Source of the DNA: Butyrivibrio sp. XPD2006
GTDB taxonomy: Bacteria; Bacillota; Clostridia; Lachnospirales; Lachnospiraceae
DNA length: 64,000 bases
Assembly (NCBI RefSeq): GCF_000420865.1
Contig: NZ_ATVT01000012.1
Location: 1-64,000, forward strand
Direction: 5' to 3'
Below the pieces are notes generated by a model. The model worked only from the letters and a program-made list of their open reading frames with translations, was not told the origin of the DNA and made no database searches. Position 1 is the stretch's first letter; every line of letters begins with the position of its first letter. The position numbers and the translations under genes are program-made. Shown piece after piece: positions 34,767-42,855 of the stretch.

Positions 34767-36548
34767 TCAGTCATACCTGTCTTCAAGCATTTTACGAAGC
34801 GTGTTTCTGTCAGTTTTGTTTTGTTCCATCAAAGTTCTGGCATAGTCTCTGAAGGCGTTGCACATTGATGGATGATTGAGTTCAAATGATAACCCTTGCT
34901 GTGAGGCAGGGGTTATTTTTGTTGAATTGTCAGAGATGAGAAGATCAATATTACTGAAAGGGGTCTCGGGGATAGGGTAAAAACGGTAGTTTTCATACTT
35001 CTCAGACAGGGCGATGATATTTTTTATGTGCAATGAATACTGCTGCGGCGTATAGAAATGCTCAGTGCCTGAAAAAAACGGAGAAATGGGCACAGTACCT
35101 CCTGAGAGTGCTTCATCATCAGCCAGTGGAATGCATTCATATAAAGTCCCGGACTCAAGCTTTTTAAGCAGAAGCATATTGTTATTCTTCCAGTTTTCGT
35201 AGAGCACCTTGTCATTAAGGCTCTTTACAAGGGCCTCGGGCATTGTGGCCAGAGACAACACATTCTTGATGATGATATCTGAAGCCGTTGGAAATGAAGT
35301 CATGGGCAATGGGTGAATAAGAGGTGAAGAGTTCTTAAGGAGCGCCTCATACTCTTTTTCAAAAATGGAAAGGCTCTGCTCGTCGGTGTAGTAGTTATAT
35401 ATTGCATCTGTATCCACAGGTGAAACCTGAAATGACCTTATGCAGGCAACACCGGGAATAAGGAACATGGTATGTGTAAATCTCGGGTTCCTCTGCTTTC
35501 TGCAGTAATAGGATTCGATCATACCGGACATATAAAGAGGAAGCCAGCTTCTGATGGCATCACTCATTTCATCAAGACTTCGGTCGAGATTGTGGATTAT
35601 TCGTATATGTGTTTTGTTCTTTACGTTGGCGAACATCAGAGCTGCCCATTTTAGCAGAAATTCGTAGTCCTGAGTCATCCAGCTCTGATCCATGTCAGAG
35701 TACAGATACATGATCGGTACGTTTTTCTTAATGGCAGTGGAGAGAAAACGAAGCACAGCATTTCTAAGGCCTTCAGCACCATAGTAAAACGTATCGCTAA
35801 AGTCTCCATTTACAAGAACATCTTTAATGTCAGGGAGCTTCAGTGACTTGCTGGATGGCATAGAGTCAAATATTCCTAGAATGTTCTCGGCAGCCTGTAC
35901 GTTGTCTTCCTGCTCGTCTTTTCCGTAAAGCCAGCCGGTAAAGAGCTCCTCTTCAAGATCCGGAACGGGAATGCCCATAAGATCACAAAGCTCAGCTTCA
36001 TTGCCGCTTTTGATTATTCGGTCAAAAAGGACAGAGCTGATCTGCATGGAAAGCTCTGAGTCCGCAACAGGAGTTCTTACGCCGCTCCTGTATCTGCTTA
36101 TAAGAGAAGCATCGGCGTGAATGAGCTTGCTGAGACGTACGTTTGAGAGATCAGCCAGCAGCATGGAGGAGTTGAGCCTCTCAGCGAAGTGATGGGAGGC
36201 AGTTTTTGCAGTGGAACGTTTTTTGCCTGAAGTTCCGTTTGATCCGGCTGAGAGATTTGGATCATAGCCTTCGTATAGCCAGTTTTTCAGGCAGGTCTTT
36301 ATCTCATTTGCGGAAGCTTTGGGGGCAGCATCTATTACAGAGCAGAGCTTGTCCAGGTTATTTTTATTATCCGCAAAAAGGTATATGCCGTTTATCAGTT
36401 TGTCGGCGGTGACACTGTCAGGGTGGGGAATCCTCTTGCCGCTTTTGATACGGCTGATGTTCGTTCTGTCAAAACCCACTTTTTTAGCTATTTCAGCTCC
36501 TGTGGCATCAATCTTTTCCAGCAATTCATTGAGCTTTTCGGTAAGCAT
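34767..36548 (-). CDS. Large helix-turn-helix regulator (XRE-like) with unknown sensor domain
   Basis: The start ATG (complement of 36546-36548) lies 7 nt after AGGAGGTC on the minus strand. The 593-residue protein begins with an XRE-type helix-turn-helix (~1-55, with TGAEIAKKVGFDRTNISRIK and SGKRIP). A second, more divergent one may lie at ~125-170 (VRLSKLIHADASLISRYRSG). The rest (~230-590) is a globular region without a family I can name; it contains IMYLYSDMDQSW and THIRIIHNLDRSLDEMSDAI. It is cytosolic and convergent with the giant-protein cluster. It is divergent from the membrane protein gene at 36733, and the nested palindrome 36612-36648 lies in the shared promoter region. I infer that it controls this block and itself. 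Confidence 0.72.
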   Translation of the reverse strand: MLTEKLNELLEKIDATGAEIAKKVGFDRTNISRIKSGKRIPHPDSVTADKLINGIYLFADNKNNLDKLCSVIDAAPKASANEIKTCLKNWLYEGYDPNLSAGSNGTSGKKRSTAKTASHHFAERLNSSMLLADLSNVRLSKLIHADASLISRYRSGVRTPVADSELSMQISSVLFDRIIKSGNEAELCDLMGIPVPDLEEELFTGWLYGKDEQEDNVQAAENILGIFDSMPSSKSLKLPDIKDVLVNGDFSDTFYYGAEGLRNAVLRFLSTAIKKNVPIMYLYSDMDQSWMTQDYEFLLKWAALMFANVKNKTHIRIIHNLDRSLDEMSDAIRSWLPLYMSGMIESYYCRKQRNPRFTHTMFLIPGVACIRSFQVSPVDTDAIYNYYTDEQSLSIFEKEYEALLKNSSPLIHPLPMTSFPTASDIIIKNVLSLATMPEALVKSLNDKVLYENWKNNNMLLLKKLESGTLYECIPLADDEALSGGTVPISPFFSGTEHFYTPQQYSLHIKNIIALSEKYENYRFYPIPETPFSNIDLLISDNSTKITPASQQGLSFELNHPSMCNAFRDYARTLMEQNKTDRNTLRKMLEDRYD

Positions 36549-36611
36549 TCTGGTGACCTCCTGATGTACCCTTTTGAAATTCACTGATATTAAAAGTATA
36601 TCAGAGTAAAT

Positions 36612-36648
36612 GTGACCGTTCAATTTGTCAATGACACATTTCTGTCAC
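36612..36648. promoter_or_regulatory. Candidate operator B: 37-bp nested palindrome
   Basis: GTGAC (36612-36616), 9 bp, TGTCAATGACA (36626-36636), 7 bp, GTCAC (36644-36648). It lies between the regulator gene and the divergent membrane protein gene and is not followed by a T run, so it is not a terminator. Downstream TATAAA/TATCAT boxes (36667-36679) lack a good -35, which would fit a promoter that needs an activator. It matches the site at 26307-26343 in total length and core. Confidence 0.5.
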
Positions 36649-36732
36649 GGCATGTATAACGCAAATTATAAAGTATCATATTAGTATAGGAACACTGTTT
36701 ACACAAAAAACTTATAGGAAGGACCACAGACT

Positions 36733-37374
36733 ATGGAAGAGATCAAAGGCCGTAAAATAACGGAGAATATCTATGCTTGTCCGGATGGAAAGTACAGATG
36801 GATCTATGAACTGAATATGTTAACTAATCCTATAATACTTCTGACTATATGGAAGCTGTTTTTCATTCTTATACTCATTCAGCTTTTGTTTTCGTTTTTG
36901 ATCGAGCTGTTTGAAGGTAATGCTGCCGGCTGGTTTACGGATTATCTGTTATCCCCCGGAGTTCTCATTGTTCCGGGAATAATGTTTGTACTTTCCATAA
37001 TTGCTTATCTGATAGTAGCTGCTATCTATGGATGGAAATACATCGTATTGTTTGAAATGGATGACAAGGGCATTGATCATATTCAGATGCAGAAACAGTT
37101 TGAGAAGGCACAAGGTCTGGCCTGGCTTACTGCCATGGCAGGATTTGCAACCAATAATTTCACAACAGCCGGTGCCGGAGTTCTGGCAGGAAGCAAAAGT
37201 ACATCCAGTTCAACCTTTGCAAATGTAAAGAAGTTGATAAGCCAGAAAGGTTTGCACTGTATCAGGGCAAACGAGCTTCTGGAGAAAAATCAGATATATG
37301 TAGCTGACGAGGATTATGAGTTTGTATGGGATTACATGGCTGCGAGATGCACCAATGCCAAGATCAAGAGATGA
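36733..37374 (+). CDS. Two-TM membrane protein of unknown function
   Basis: The 213-residue protein has two N-terminal membrane helices (~30-58 and ~76-100) and a cytosolic C-terminal domain of about 110 residues. The C-terminal part (FEMDDKGIDHIQMQKQFEKAQGLAWL and then GLHCIRANELLEKNQIYVADEDYEFVWDYM) looks like a small bacterial PH-like domain that follows a membrane hairpin. A Ser/Thr/Gly-rich stretch (~135-160) interrupts it. It is read divergently from the regulator, with operator B in between, so I count it as part of the same regulon. No enzymatic motif is seen. It ends 66 bp before the manA gene. Confidence 0.65.
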   Translation: MEEIKGRKITENIYACPDGKYRWIYELNMLTNPIILLTIWKLFFILILIQLLFSFLIELFEGNAAGWFTDYLLSPGVLIVPGIMFVLSIIAYLIVAAIYGWKYIVLFEMDDKGIDHIQMQKQFEKAQGLAWLTAMAGFATNNFTTAGAGVLAGSKSTSSSTFANVKKLISQKGLHCIRANELLEKNQIYVADEDYEFVWDYMAARCTNAKIKR

Positions 37375-37440
37375 AATGGCAGATTTGTTAAGGTGCATCA
37401 GCTGTGATAGAATAACTATCTGTCGAAAGGAAACAGATGG

Positions 37441-38382
37441 TTGATGGGAATATACAGATTAAAGCCCGCCTGTAAGGATTACCTTTGGGGTGGTCACAAG
37501 CTGGTGGAGGATTTTGGAATAGAGTATGAAGGCGATGTATGCGCTGAAGCCTGGCTTCTGTCATGCCATGAGGATGGTAAGTCTATCGTTGCTGACGGGC
37601 AGTACGAAGGCAAGAGTCTTGACGAGCTGATAGATGTTCTGGGAAAAGAGTGTCTTGGCACAGCTTGCAGGGATAAAGAGGATTTCCCTATACTGATCAA
37701 GCTTATCGATTCAAGAAAACCCCTTTCAATTCAGGTTCATCCTGATGAGGAATATGCAAGGACCCATGAAGGACAGCATGGTAAGACAGAGATGTGGTAT
37801 GTTCTCGACGCTGATGAAGGGGCATATATTTACAGGGGATTCAGTAAGAGTATCAGCAAGGAAGAATTTGAGAAAAGAATTTCCGATAACACCCTGGAAG
37901 AGGTACTGAATAAGGAATACGTCAAAAGGGGAGATGTATTTTTGATCACCCCGGGAACCCTTCATGCACTGGGAGGAGGGATCCTCCTGACAGAGATACA
38001 GCAGAGCTCAAACGTGACATACAGGATTTACGATTACGGTCGTGTGGGAGCTGATGGCAAGGAAAGACCTCTTCATATCAGGCAGGCTCTTGATGTGACT
38101 GAACTTGTCATGCCGCATAAATATACGCAGGGAGACAGGTGCCTTCTGAGCTGCGAACACTTTGTGGTAAGTCACGAGGCCGTTACTTCGGATGTGTCGT
38201 TTAAGGAAAGTGCTGATGAAAGGTCTTTTGTCTCGATAATAGTTATCGGGGGACAAGGCAGTATAACATGCTGCAGTGACAGCTTCGAGTGTAAAAAAGG
38301 CGAATCATATTTTATAACAGCAGGCAGTGGAGAATTTCAGATTGATGGAGACGCGGAGGTTTTGATAACCAGGATTCCGTAA
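37441..38382 (+). CDS. manA: Mannose-6-phosphate isomerase, class I
   Basis: The 313-residue zinc enzyme interconverts mannose 6-phosphate and fructose 6-phosphate. It belongs to the short Gram-positive type. The metal ligands are readable: QVHPDEEYAR gives the His, KTEMWYVL the Glu, and TLHALGGGILLTEIQQSSNVTYRIYDYGR the second His and the active-site Arg. The start is TTG 37441 or ATG 37444, next to each other; AAAGGA about 10 nt upstream suits either. It feeds mannose into glycolysis or makes mannose 6-phosphate for glycan synthesis. A terminator follows at once, so it is monocistronic. Confidence 0.93.
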   Translation: MMGIYRLKPACKDYLWGGHKLVEDFGIEYEGDVCAEAWLLSCHEDGKSIVADGQYEGKSLDELIDVLGKECLGTACRDKEDFPILIKLIDSRKPLSIQVHPDEEYARTHEGQHGKTEMWYVLDADEGAYIYRGFSKSISKEEFEKRISDNTLEEVLNKEYVKRGDVFLITPGTLHALGGGILLTEIQQSSNVTYRIYDYGRVGADGKERPLHIRQALDVTELVMPHKYTQGDRCLLSCEHFVVSHEAVTSDVSFKESADERSFVSIIVIGGQGSITCCSDSFECKKGESYFITAGSGEFQIDGDAEVLITRIP

Positions 38383-38396
38383 ATAGTGATATATGA

Positions 38397-38425
38397 ACAG
38401 GTGGCCCTAAGCCACCTGTATTTTT
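38397..38425 (+). terminator. Rho-independent terminator after manA
   Basis: The perfect 9-bp stem ACAGGTGGC / GCCACCTGT (38397-38419) has a 5-nt loop and is followed by ATTTTTATG. Confidence 0.9.
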
Positions 38426-38524
38426 ATGCTTTTATTAAAAAAATATTAAACGAAAAAAAGATAAAAAATAGGTTGTATAATGTATTTACAAGTAAAACTG
38501 TGCTTATTTGAAAGGAGAATTATC

Positions 38525-40300
38525 ATGGCTGGTTCATCTGAAATTAAAAAGAGAAAGGTTCCGTTTTTTAAATCGATTCCTGTTCAGATATTATTTTTTA
38601 ATATTCTGATGCTGATCGTTTTCAATGTGGTAAGCTATGTTGTTAATAGTGGAATATCATCACTGTCCGACAGCGCACAGAGTATTATAAACGGAGTAAC
38701 CGATCTCGCTCAGAGAGAAGGTATTGTTAAGGAAGATATGGCTAAATTGGACGGCACAATACAAAGTGCTATCGGACTTTGGCAATACTATGGAGATTCT
38801 GACAAGGAAAGAATCGGTAATGACATTAAGACTTATGAAGATGAGATTAACACTCTGGTAAAGTCTATGGGTGATGAATTTGCGCAATATGGCGATACGA
38901 CAGCTACAGCTCAGCTGGAAGCATCGTCTAAAGCTGTTATGGCAAATGTTGATGAAGTATATAATATCTTGATGACCAGTGGTGATGGAATGACTGCTTC
39001 AGGCATCCTTACCGGAGAGTATATTACCAATATGGATGGTGTAAAGAAAGGGTTTTCAGATCTGGATACATCCTTAGAAACCCTTCAGGGAAGTGTTGTC
39101 GGATTTATGAAAGAGTCGAGAGATAAGATAACAGCCATGAATGTTACCGGCATGGTGGTATTTATAATATGTCTTTTGCTGAACCTGTATGTATCCTTCT
39201 TCCTGATCACCAAGGTTATTACCAGGATTTCAGATTCCGTACAGGATATCATCAGTGATATCAATGCGGGAAAGGGAGATCTTACCACAAGAATAAATGT
39301 TAAGACCGGCAATGAGCTTGTGTTTATCAGAGACGGTATAAATGATTTCATCGGAACGCTTCAGGGTGTAATGAAGGATGTTAAGAGCGGAACTCTTATA
39401 CTCACGGATTCTGCAGACAAGATGACGTCACAGATCGCAGCAGCCAATGACAATATTACCAATACATCAGCAGCTCTTGAAGAACTCTCAGCCAGCATGG
39501 ATAACGTATCTACCACAGCTTCTCAAATTAAGGATCAGCTTAATGACGTAAAAGATGCAGTAGAAAGCATCAACGATGAAGTGGCATCCGGCAAGGAACG
39601 TGCGGGTGAGATTCAGAAGGAAGCAGATGCTATCAAGAACGAGGCTATGCAGAAGAAAGAGAATACGGGTTCAAGAGTTGAGGCTCTCAGTAAGACCCTT
39701 GATGAGTCTGTAAAGGAAAGTGAGCAGGTAAATCAGATCGGTGAACTTACCAAGGTCATCCTTGATATCGCATCTCAGACAAACCTTCTTGCACTTAATG
39801 CCAGCATTGAGGCTGCAAGAGCAGGAGAGGCAGGTAAGGGCTTTGCGGTAGTTGCTCAGGAAATCAGCGCACTTGCAGACAACAGCAGACAGACAGCCGG
39901 AAACATTCAGACCATCAGTGAAAACGTAACCAAGGCTGTTCAGGATCTTTCAAACAATGCCATCGAGGTTGTGGACTTTATCAACAGTACGGTTATAGCT
40001 GACTATGAGGCTTTTGTTGAAACCGGTGAGAAGTATGAGAATACAGCAGAGATCATGAATGAGATTCTCGCAGGCTTCACGGAAAAAGCAGATTCTCTGG
40101 ATAACACAATGCACAGTATGGCAGATTCCATTATTACAATTACCGATTCCGTTGAGGAGTCCACTCAGGCAATCAGTCTTTCAGCTTCGAACTCCACAGA
40201 GATTGTAGGTGAGATCCAGGAGATCGGCGAGGCCATGGACAATAACAACCAGGTAACAAATAAGCTCAGTGACAGTACAAGGAAGTTTATAAACGTATAA
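38525..40300 (+). CDS. Methyl-accepting chemotaxis protein
   Basis: The start ATG 38525 follows AAAGGAG. The 591-residue receptor has TM1 (~19-41), a mostly helical outer sensor of about 155 residues with no PAS or Cache motif (four-helix-bundle type), TM2 (~203-228), HAMP (~225-280) and a long cytosolic coiled coil. The coiled coil carries the invariant tip [23 protein letters not shown]-like segment near 416-447 that contacts CheA and CheW. It has no C-terminal CheR pentapeptide. It should sense a small solute and steer flagellar motility. The gene is alone between terminators. A TATAAT at 38476-38481 is its likely -10, without a clear sigma-A -35. Confidence 0.94.
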   Translation: MAGSSEIKKRKVPFFKSIPVQILFFNILMLIVFNVVSYVVNSGISSLSDSAQSIINGVTDLAQREGIVKEDMAKLDGTIQSAIGLWQYYGDSDKERIGNDIKTYEDEINTLVKSMGDEFAQYGDTTATAQLEASSKAVMANVDEVYNILMTSGDGMTASGILTGEYITNMDGVKKGFSDLDTSLETLQGSVVGFMKESRDKITAMNVTGMVVFIICLLLNLYVSFFLITKVITRISDSVQDIISDINAGKGDLTTRINVKTGNELVFIRDGINDFIGTLQGVMKDVKSGTLILTDSADKMTSQIAAANDNITNTSAALEELSASMDNVSTTASQIKDQLNDVKDAVESINDEVASGKERAGEIQKEADAIKNEAMQKKENTGSRVEALSKTLDESVKESEQVNQIGELTKVILDIASQTNLLALNASIEAARAGEAGKGFAVVAQEISALADNSRQTAGNIQTISENVTKAVQDLSNNAIEVVDFINSTVIADYEAFVETGEKYENTAEIMNEILAGFTEKADSLDNTMHSMADSIITITDSVEESTQAISLSASNSTEIVGEIQEIGEAMDNNNQVTNKLSDSTRKFINV

Positions 40301-40322
40301 GATTTTTTAATACTTTTTTAAT

Positions 40323-40355
40323 AAAAATAGTACACCAAATGGTGTACTATTTTTA
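40323..40355. terminator. Terminator after the chemotaxis receptor
   Basis: AAAAATAGTACACC pairs with GGTGTACTATTTTT over the loop AAAT. The A/T-symmetrical flanks make it able to work in both directions. Confidence 0.9.
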
Positions 40356-40385
40356 TTGTACGTTATGTGTGAGGAGGAATTTGAT

Positions 40386-40511
40386 ATGAATACAAAGACA
40401 TGGGTTATTACTGTTGGTGGGGTTGTATGTGCACCGTCTCTTTTGTGTGATGTTGACAGCAAGGCACAGGAAAACAACATTGAGACAGATGAAAAGTCAA
40501 AAGAACAGTAA
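40386..40511 (+). CDS. 41-residue small protein of unknown function
   Basis: A short reading frame starts at ATG 40386 behind a strong GAGGAGG site (~40371-40377) and ends at TAA 40509-40511. It sits between two terminators, so it is probably a separate transcription unit. The first ~20 residues are hydrophobic (VITVGGVVCAPSLLC) with two Cys, and the last ~17 are strongly charged. It could be a small membrane protein, a signal-peptide-like export peptide or a toxin-like peptide. I cannot tell which. Confidence 0.55.
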   Translation: MNTKTWVITVGGVVCAPSLLCDVDSKAQENNIETDEKSKEQ

Positions 40512-40544
40512 TACGGCAAAAAACTATTTCCCAATAAAGTGGCA

Positions 40545-40579
40545 CTAGCATGACAATCATGTTAGGGCTATTTTTTTTT
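40545..40579 (+). terminator. Terminator after the 41-residue ORF
   Basis: CTAGCATGA (40545-40553) pairs with TCATGTTAG (40557-40565) with one G-T pair, and a run of nine Ts follows shortly after. Confidence 0.85.
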
Positions 40580-40620
40580 GCCAACACTGCTATACTATTC
40601 TTCAGACGGAGGGTGAGAAA

Positions 40621-41484
40621 ATGTATGGAGCGATTGAAGCCGGCGGGACCAAGATGGTCGTTGCCGTGGGCGATGAAAACGGAAACATCATTGATACCAA
40701 AGAGATAAAGACCGAAACTCCCAAGGAGACGATTCCCGGTATCCTTAAGTTTTTCGAAAAATATGAAATAGATTCTGTAGGCATCGGTGCTTTTGGCCCG
40801 GTATGCCTTGATAAGAACAGCAGTGATTACGGCAGGATAGGAAAAAGTCCTAAGCTTGACTGGGTAGGATTCTCCTGGAAAGAGGCTTTTGCAGAAACAG
40901 GGATTCCTGTTGTTGTTGATACGGATGTCAATGCAGCATGCATCGGGGAAGTTATGTTCGGAAACGGGCAGGGACTTAGTGACGTCATATACATTACCAT
41001 AGGAACAGGGATTGGTGTTGGCGTCTACTGTGATGGTCATCTCCTTCACGGAATGCTGCATCCCGAGGCCGGTCATATTCTGCTTGCAAGAAGCGTGGGA
41101 GATGACTTTAAGGGAAGCTGTCCGTATCACAGTGACTGTTTTGAAGGGCTGGCATCAGGCCCTGCCATAAGGATGCGCTATGGCAAGGAAGGTTTTGATC
41201 TTACAGACAGAGAAGATGTTTGGGAGCTTGAAGCGGACTATATCAGCAAGGCTCTGATGCAGTATATCTGCTGCTATTCGCCAAAACGGATAATACTTGG
41301 AGGAGGCGTGATGCATGTTGAAAAGCTTTTTCCCATTATTCGTAAAAAGACTGCAGAGTATCTGAACGGTTATCTTAATACTTCCGAATTAAGAGACATG
41401 GACAGCTATATCGTTCCCGCACTGCTTAGAGGAGAGCAGGGGATAAAGGGATCTCTTTTCCTGGCAAAGAAAGCAAAACTATAA
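40621..41484 (+). CDS. ROK-family sugar kinase (fructokinase-like)
   Basis: The 287-residue kinase has the ATP-binding AIEAGGTKMVVAV motif at the N-terminus and the catalytic Asp in VVVDTDVNAACIGE (~residue 100). The IGTGIGVGVY loop is present, and so is the ROK zinc site HILLARSVGDDFKGSCPYHSDCFEGLASGP with its His/Cys ligands (shown here in part of its length). The short form with this zinc motif matches fructokinases such as ScrK/GmuE of Bacillus more than glucokinases. It would phosphorylate fructose (or mannose), in line with manA three genes upstream. Its stop is 12 bp before the MATE exporter gene, so they are probably co-transcribed. Confidence 0.85.
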   Translation: MYGAIEAGGTKMVVAVGDENGNIIDTKEIKTETPKETIPGILKFFEKYEIDSVGIGAFGPVCLDKNSSDYGRIGKSPKLDWVGFSWKEAFAETGIPVVVDTDVNAACIGEVMFGNGQGLSDVIYITIGTGIGVGVYCDGHLLHGMLHPEAGHILLARSVGDDFKGSCPYHSDCFEGLASGPAIRMRYGKEGFDLTDREDVWELEADYISKALMQYICCYSPKRIILGGGVMHVEKLFPIIRKKTAEYLNGYLNTSELRDMDSYIVPALLRGEQGIKGSLFLAKKAKL

Positions 41485-41496
41485 GGCGGCACTGAA

Positions 41497-42855
41497 ATGA
41501 AACGAGTTGATTTCGAGAACGGAAGAACATTTTCAAATATACTTGCTACGGCAATTCCAATGCTGGTGGCTCAGATAATAAACCTTTTATACAATATCGT
41601 TGACAGGATATATATTGCCAGAATCCCCGAGATAGGAACCGTGGCACTGGGGGCGGTTGGACTGTGCTTTCCACTGGTGATACTGACGACAGCTTTTACC
41701 AATATGTTTGGAAGCGGTGGAGCTCCGCTGTTTTCAATTGCAAGGGGACAGAAGAATGATGAGAGAGCGAGGCAGATACAGAATACCTCGTTCTTTTTAC
41801 TGATCGTGACGGGAATTGTACTGATCATTGTGGGTGAAGTTTTTGGAAGACCGATCCTGACGTTGTTCGGTACTTCGGATGCAGCTATGGTATATGCACT
41901 CCCTTACCTCAGGATATATCTTATCGGTACTGTTTTTTCGATGATAGCAACGGGAATGAATCCCTTCATTACAGCACAGGGGTATGCTGTTGCCGGTATG
42001 ACTACGATTGTCGTCGGTGCTGCAGCCAATATTATCCTGGATCCGATTTTTATTTTTCTGCTTGGAATGGGGGCGGAAGGAGCAGCTATAGCAACTGTGA
42101 TCTCACAGGGATTGTCTGCAATATATGTTCTTAGATTTTTCTTTGGAAAAAAGTGTGCTTACAATCTTAAGATAATGTCTTTTGCAGAAATAAGACGATG
42201 CGGCAGGACGGCTGCAGCAATTGTAGGCCTTGGAAGTGCGGCATTTATCATGCAGTTTACCAATGCGATGGTTTCTGTCTCCTGCAACAGCGTTCTGGCG
42301 GACGTTGGTGGAGATCTCTACGTATCAATCATGACCATGGTAAATTCGGCACGTCAGATGATGGAAACCCCTATTTTAGCTATTTCTGAGGGTACATCCC
42401 CCATAATAAGCTACAACTTCGGCGCTCGCCGTTTTGATAAGATCAAGAGATCAATTGCCATCATGGTGGCTATGGAATTTGGATATACTTTCCTGGTGTG
42501 GATGTTTATCCGCCTGTTCCCGGCTGCGGTGATAGGGGTATTCAGTAACGACAGGACAATTCTGGCTGATTCGATACCGGCATTTAATCTGTATTTTTCA
42601 ACCTTTATCTTCATGACCTTTCAGCATTCGGGACAGGTTGTATTTAAGTCCTTAGGCAGAAAGGGCCACGCAATTTTCTTTTCCCTTTTCAGAAAAGCAA
42701 TTATCGTGGTCCCTTTAACTTATATACTTCCATATTTATTTCACATGGGAACTGACGGTGTATTTGCCGCAGAACCCATCAGCAATGTCATCGGAGGCAT
42801 TGCCTGCTTTGTTACCATGCTCTTTACCGTAAGAAAAATGGAAAAGGCCGGTTAA
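41497..42855 (+). CDS. MATE-family multidrug/toxin exporter
   Basis: The 452-residue protein has twelve membrane helices in two six-helix bundles. The first half begins with the MATE pattern IPMLVAQIINLLYNIVDRIYI, and the second half has the NSARQMMETPILAISEGTSPIISYNFGARR signature (given here across its key residues). These proteins export cationic compounds in exchange for sodium or protons. The length is normal. The stop overlaps the end of the convergent potD gene by 4 bp. Confidence 0.93.
   Translation: MKRVDFENGRTFSNILATAIPMLVAQIINLLYNIVDRIYIARIPEIGTVALGAVGLCFPLVILTTAFTNMFGSGGAPLFSIARGQKNDERARQIQNTSFFLLIVTGIVLIIVGEVFGRPILTLFGTSDAAMVYALPYLRIYLIGTVFSMIATGMNPFITAQGYAVAGMTTIVVGAAANIILDPIFIFLLGMGAEGAAIATVISQGLSAIYVLRFFFGKKCAYNLKIMSFAEIRRCGRTAAAIVGLGSAAFIMQFTNAMVSVSCNSVLADVGGDLYVSIMTMVNSARQMMETPILAISEGTSPIISYNFGARRFDKIKRSIAIMVAMEFGYTFLVWMFIRLFPAAVIGVFSNDRTILADSIPAFNLYFSTFIFMTFQHSGQVVFKSLGRKGHAIFFSLFRKAIIVVPLTYILPYLFHMGTDGVFAAEPISNVIGGIACFVTMLFTVRKMEKAG

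Noticed and set aside
40408-41130. A 240-codon minus-strand frame across the ROK kinase gene
   Set aside because: It is antisense to the kinase and crosses a terminator. The product is Cys/His-rich without domain features.
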